A stretch of 9,642 nt of DNA, taken from Lachnospiraceae bacterium. Lineage in GTDB: Bacteria > Bacillota > Clostridia > Lachnospirales > Lachnospiraceae. Shown here piece after piece: positions 6,470 to 9,642 of this stretch (its first letter is position 1; each line of letters begins with the position of its first letter). The stretch spans positions 1-9,642 of the forward strand of contig CAAHDV010000237.1 in NCBI GenBank assembly GCA_900770535.1. Direction: 5' to 3'. The position numbers were made by a program, and so were the translations under genes. Below the pieces are notes generated by a model. That model worked only from the letters and a program-made list of their open reading frames with translations. It did not search any database and was not told the DNA's origin.

Positions 6470-7332
6470 GTGAGACGATCCTTCAGGTAAAGAATTTAAA
6501 AAAATATTATATGGTGGGCAGAAAGGGCCTGTTCGGGGAAAAGGAATATGTGAAATCCGTGGACGGTGTCAGCTTTGAACTGCACCGCGGCGAGACGCTG
6601 GCCATCGTAGGCGAGAGCGGCTGCGGCAAATCCACCACTGTGAAATCCCTGATCCGCGTGACGGAGCCGACCTCCGGCGAGGTCATCTTAAAGGGCCAGG
6701 ATTTCCTGAAATTAAAGGGCGAAGAACTGAAAAAAGCCCGCAGAAACATCAAGATGATCTTCCAGGACCCCTACAGCTCCTTAAATCCGCGTATGACGGT
6801 GCGGGATATCATTGGGGAACCGGCAGATATCGAGCACTGCTACAAGACTGAGGAAGAGCGCGAAAAGCTGATCCTGGATACCATGGAGATGGTGGGCCTG
6901 AACAAGGACTTTGCGGACCGCTATCCCCATGAATTTTCCGGCGGACAGCGCCAGCGCATCGGCATTGCCCGGGCCATCATCTTAAAGCCGGAGATCATCA
7001 TCTGTGATGAGCCGGTGTCTGCGCTGGATGTGTCTGTGCAGGCGAAGATCATCAACCTGTTAAAGGAACTTCAGCAGAAGTTAAACATTTCCTATATTTT
7101 CATCTCCCACGACCTGGGCGTAGTCAAGCACATTGCGGACCGCGTGATGGTCATGTACCGCGGACATGTGGTGGAAGAGGGAACCCGGGACGAGATCTTC
7201 TCTCATCCGAAGCACGACTACACAAAGCTGCTCCTGAGCAGTATCCCGAAAATCGGAGAAAAAATGGATTTTGAAGCATTTGATTCTTCGTACCAGGCGT
7301 GCTATGATGAACTGGATAAGGAGAACAGCTGA
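6466..7332 (+). CDS. Peptide ABC transporter ATPase, DppF/OppF type, short C-terminus
   Basis: 288 residues, somewhat shorter than the roughly 310-330 usual for DppF/OppF. It forms the ATPase dimer with the upstream subunit. AGGAGG (6451-6456) lies 9 bases before the ATG, inside the upstream gene, with ATGA overlap. Walker A GESGCGKS is at 49-56, the Q-loop FQDPYSSLNPRM follows, signature FSGGQRQR is at 157-164, Walker B IIICDE ends at Glu182, and the switch His is His215. The C-terminal part has the HPKHDYTKLLLSSIP piece of the oligopeptide-type extension but then ends in an acidic tail (DFEAFDSS...DELDKENS) without the cysteine motif of its partner. The stop context is clean with no sign of a frameshift, so the short end seems natural. 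Confidence 0.94.
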   Translation: MSETILQVKNLKKYYMVGRKGLFGEKEYVKSVDGVSFELHRGETLAIVGESGCGKSTTVKSLIRVTEPTSGEVILKGQDFLKLKGEELKKARRNIKMIFQDPYSSLNPRMTVRDIIGEPADIEHCYKTEEEREKLILDTMEMVGLNKDFADRYPHEFSGGQRQRIGIARAIILKPEIIICDEPVSALDVSVQAKIINLLKELQQKLNISYIFISHDLGVVKHIADRVMVMYRGHVVEEGTRDEIFSHPKHDYTKLLLSSIPKIGEKMDFEAFDSSYQACYDELDKENS

Positions 7333-7372
7333 TTGCCGGTTTCTGCACAATGTGTGAATGGGAACGACAATC
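7331..7372 (+). other. Possible imperfect stem-loop in the spacer before the M42 peptidase gene
   Basis: GATTG (7331-7335) can pair with CAATC (7368-7372), GTTTC (7339-7343) with GGAAC (7361-7365), and CACA (7346-7349) with TGTG (7353-7356). The three short helices are stacked with internal loops. No T-run follows, so it is not a standard terminator. It may be a processing or stability element, or chance. Confidence 0.25.
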
Positions 7373-7409
7373 GGTTCTGAACGCAAAGAAACAACGGAGG
7401 AAGCAATTT

Positions 7410-8489
7410 ATGAAACTGGATAGAAGCCAGATTGAAGCGGATTTCCGTGCCCTGATCGGACCGCTGTGTGACGCAGTAGGACCTTCCGGGTTTGAGGATG
7501 AAGTGGCAGATCTGTTAAGAAAAGAGCTGTCAGACTGTGACGTAGAGCTTTCCGATGACGTGATGGGAAACCTCATTGCATATAAGAAAGGAAACAAAAA
7601 GGGCAGTGTGCTGATCGCAGCCCATATGGATGAGATCGGACTCATCATCCGCCACATCGACAGCAAAGGATTTTTATGGGTAGAGACGCTGGGCGGCATC
7701 GCGCCGCAGCAGTTTTTCGGCAAGCATGTGATCATTAAGACTGAGACCGGCCATGTGGACGGCATTGTGCAGTCCCTGCATCCGGGCCGTCCGGATCGCT
7801 GCTCCGAGATGCCGAAATCCGCGCAGGAGTTTTACATTGAAGTGGGCGCGGAGAGCCGCGAGGAAGTATATGAGATGGGAATCGAGGAAGGCAATTCTGT
7901 TTCCATCTGCTATCCGGTGATCTTCCTTGGAAAGCACCGGGTAGGCGCAAAGGCATTAGATGACCGGGCACTGGTATTTATTCTCTTAGAGGTGTTAAAA
8001 CTCTTAAAGGATGATGCGGATGTGCCGGATATCTACGGCCTGTTTTCCACTCAGGAAGAGGTGGGAGCCCGCGGTGCCATTGCGGCAGCCACCCGCTTAA
8101 AGCCGGATGTGGCCCTGGCTCTGGACATGAGCCTGGCGGTGGACATTCCGGGTGTTTCCGAGAGCCGCTACATCAACGAGCTGGGACGTGGCACCTCCAT
8201 CAAGGTGATGGATAAGCTGAGCACTGGTGTGGGCGGCATCCTCGCAAACCGGGATTTAGTCCGGGAGATGAAGCAGATCGCAAAGGCCCACGATATCCCC
8301 TACCAGATCGAGGCCTATGCGGCCGGTGCCACCGATGCAAGCTTTATGCAGACCTTAAACGGTGGCATCAAAAGCGGCGGCATCCAGATTCCGATGCGTT
8401 ATGTGCATTCCTATGAAGTCTGCGATATCCGCGATGTGGTGGACAGCGTAGAACTGCTTTACTGGTATGTAAAGGACGCGCAGATCTAA
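7410..8489 (+). CDS. M42-family metallo-aminopeptidase (glutamyl aminopeptidase/FrvX-like)
   Basis: 359 residues, the usual size for this family of cytoplasmic, dinuclear-metal aminopeptidases that form tetrahedral assemblies and trim short peptides. The ATG at 7410 is supported by GGAGG (7396-7400) at 9 bases; the in-frame ATG at 7350 lacks a site and adds 20 residues unlike the family. Expected metal and catalytic residues are visible: His72 and Asp74 in AAHMDEIG, Asp184 or Asp185 in ALDDRA, Glu216-Glu217 in STQEEVGARGA, Asp239 in ALDMSLA, and His333 in PMRYVHS. The family GGTDA motif appears as AGATDA. Members include glutamyl/aspartyl aminopeptidases, leucyl or lysyl aminopeptidases, and proteins once named endoglucanases; specificity is not readable here. 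Placement 77 bases after the importer genes suggests it digests imported peptides. Confidence 0.92.
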   Translation: MKLDRSQIEADFRALIGPLCDAVGPSGFEDEVADLLRKELSDCDVELSDDVMGNLIAYKKGNKKGSVLIAAHMDEIGLIIRHIDSKGFLWVETLGGIAPQQFFGKHVIIKTETGHVDGIVQSLHPGRPDRCSEMPKSAQEFYIEVGAESREEVYEMGIEEGNSVSICYPVIFLGKHRVGAKALDDRALVFILLEVLKLLKDDADVPDIYGLFSTQEEVGARGAIAAATRLKPDVALALDMSLAVDIPGVSESRYINELGRGTSIKVMDKLSTGVGGILANRDLVREMKQIAKAHDIPYQIEAYAAGATDASFMQTLNGGIKSGGIQIPMRYVHSYEVCDIRDVVDSVELLYWYVKDAQI

Positions 8490-8582
8490 GGCGCAGAACT
8501 GCAGGAAAAGGTATCACGAGAAAAGCCAGCAAGGGGCTGCTTAAAATGGCCCCCGAATATACACAAAAAGGAGAACAAAGTT

Positions 8583-9569
8583 ATGAGCATCAGAGTTGGT
8601 ATTTTAGGTTACGGCAACCTGGGAAAAGGCGTAGAGAGCGCCATTGCCCAGAATGATGACATGGAGCTGAAGGCAGTCTTCACCCGCAGAAACCCGGAGA
8701 ACGTAAAGGTTCGCACCGCAGGCGTAAAGGTTCTGCAGGCAGATGAGCTGTCCCATATGCAGGACGAGCTGGATGTGCTGATCCTCTGCGGCGGCAGCGC
8801 AACCGACCTTCCGGTACAGACTCCGCAGTACGCTTCCATGTACAACGTAGTAGACAGCTTCGACACCCACGCAAGAATTCCGGAGCACTTCGCAGCTGTA
8901 GACGCAGCAGCAAAGAAGGCAGGCAAGGTCAGCCTCATTTCCTGTGGCTGGGATCCGGGTATGTTTTCCTTAAATCGCCTGTACGCAAACTGTGTGCTTC
9001 CGGAAGGCAAGGATTACACCTTCTGGGGCAAGGGCGTAAGCCAGGGACATTCTGATGCTGTCCGCCGCATCGAGGGCGTAAAGGACTGCAGACAGTACAC
9101 CATCCCGGTAGAGAAGGCAGTCGAGGCAGTCAGAAGCGGTTCCAATCCGGAGCTGACCACCAGAGAGAAACACACCAGAGAGTGCTTTGTAGTAGCTGAG
9201 GAAGGCGCAGATCTGGCTAAGATCGAGAACGAGATCAAGACCATGCCGAATTACTTCTCCGATTACGACACCACCGTCCACTTCATCGACGAGGAAGAGA
9301 TGAAGCGCGACCACAGCGGACTGCCGCACGGTGGTATGGTGATCCGTACCGGCGTGACCGGAATGGAGAAAGAGCATAAGCACGTGATCGAGTACAGCTT
9401 AAAGCTGGATTCCAACCCGGAGTTTACCGGTTCTGTGATCGTGGCTTACGCAAGAGCAGTCAGCCGCATGAACAAAGAGGGCATGAGCGGATGCAAGACC
9501 GTATTTGATGTAGCACCGGCATACCTGTCCCCGAAGAGCGCAGAAGAGCTGCGGGCACATATGCTGTAA
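8583..9569 (+). CDS. ddh: meso-Diaminopimelate D-dehydrogenase
   Basis: 328 residues, matching known Ddh proteins (about 320-330). It catalyses NADPH-dependent reductive amination of L-tetrahydrodipicolinate to meso-diaminopimelate in one step, reversibly. This bypasses the succinyl/acetyl branch of lysine and peptidoglycan precursor synthesis. The N-terminal Rossmann motif is GYGNLGKG (9-16, Gly9, Gly11, Gly14). Family blocks follow in order: CGGSATDLP, DSFDTH, CGWDPGMFSLNR (Asp124 within), FWGKGVSQGHSDA (147-159), CFVVAEEGADLAKIEN, TMPNYFSDY, LPHGGMVIRTG, and LKLDSNPEFTGS. AAGGAG (8568-8573) lies 9 bases before the ATG. The 93-base spacer upstream holds no clear promoter, terminator, or room for a lysine riboswitch, so cotranscription with the peptidase gene is possible. 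Confidence 0.97.
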   Translation: MSIRVGILGYGNLGKGVESAIAQNDDMELKAVFTRRNPENVKVRTAGVKVLQADELSHMQDELDVLILCGGSATDLPVQTPQYASMYNVVDSFDTHARIPEHFAAVDAAAKKAGKVSLISCGWDPGMFSLNRLYANCVLPEGKDYTFWGKGVSQGHSDAVRRIEGVKDCRQYTIPVEKAVEAVRSGSNPELTTREKHTRECFVVAEEGADLAKIENEIKTMPNYFSDYDTTVHFIDEEEMKRDHSGLPHGGMVIRTGVTGMEKEHKHVIEYSLKLDSNPEFTGSVIVAYARAVSRMNKEGMSGCKTVFDVAPAYLSPKSAEELRAHML

Positions 9570-9642
9570 TAAAAATTGAACTACAAAACCAAATAAAGGT
9601 CCGAAGTTCCGGGCACACCATACAGAAACGCGGTACTAAGTG

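Noticed and set aside
8530..8563. Possible terminator or promoter before ddh (GGGGC/GCCCC pairing, TAAAAT, TATACA)
   Set aside because: The stem is only five pairs with a large loop and no T-run, and neither -10-like box has a -35 box at a suitable distance.
8490..8582. Lysine riboswitch upstream of ddh
   Set aside because: The spacer is 93 bases, too short for the lysine riboswitch, and it shows no matching core.
9570..9642. Terminator or new gene after ddh
   Set aside because: The final 73 bases show no convincing hairpin with T-run, promoter or start codon with a ribosome site.

Overview
The window reads as an ordinary, gene-dense chromosomal stretch from a Gram-positive Clostridia-type bacterium, probably a Lachnospiraceae member. 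That assignment is inferred from the moderate-to-high G+C, strong AGGAGG-type ribosome sites, a textbook sigma-A promoter, lipoprotein signal peptides, and the gene families present; no 16S or other marker confirms it. All recognised genes lie on the + strand. No phage, transposon, CRISPR or defence genes are visible.

Region 1 (1-1536): the 3' end of the tRNA 2-thiouridylase gene mnmA, whose stop overlaps the start of a lipoprotein-type N-acetylmuramoyl-L-alanine amidase by four bases (ATGA). The amidase has an SH3-like region and an Amidase_3 zinc catalytic domain. Region 2 (1626-1830): a near-consensus promoter, a complete tRNA-Ser(CGA) with a long variable arm, and an intrinsic terminator. 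Region 3 (1865-7332): a complete five-gene family-5 (Dpp/Opp-type) peptide ABC importer in the order binding lipoprotein, permease B, permease C, ATPase D, ATPase F. A hairpin terminator/attenuator separates the binding protein from the permeases. Region 4 (7410-9569): an M42-family metallo-aminopeptidase and a meso-diaminopimelate dehydrogenase (ddh), each with a strong ribosome site. The last 73 bases hold nothing I can identify.

Functionally, the importer would bring oligopeptides into the cell and the M42 peptidase would trim them to amino acids. Ddh makes (or in reverse degrades) meso-diaminopimelate, the cross-linking residue of peptidoglycan. Co-location of a peptide importer, an aminopeptidase, ddh and, nearby, a wall amidase makes a cell-wall-peptide or DAP salvage role possible, but the sequence does not prove it; general peptide nutrition next to a lysine/DAP gene is the simpler reading.

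I do not see a clearly undescribed system. The points most worth a second look are regulatory. The binding-protein gene starts 34 bases after the tRNA terminator with no room for a normal promoter, so it may be expressed by readthrough from the tRNA-Ser promoter. The terminator also carries a 7-base copy of the tRNA 3' end that could pair with the tRNA's own 5' acceptor strand. In addition, the two ATPase subunits differ: one has a four-cysteine C-terminal motif and the other lacks it.
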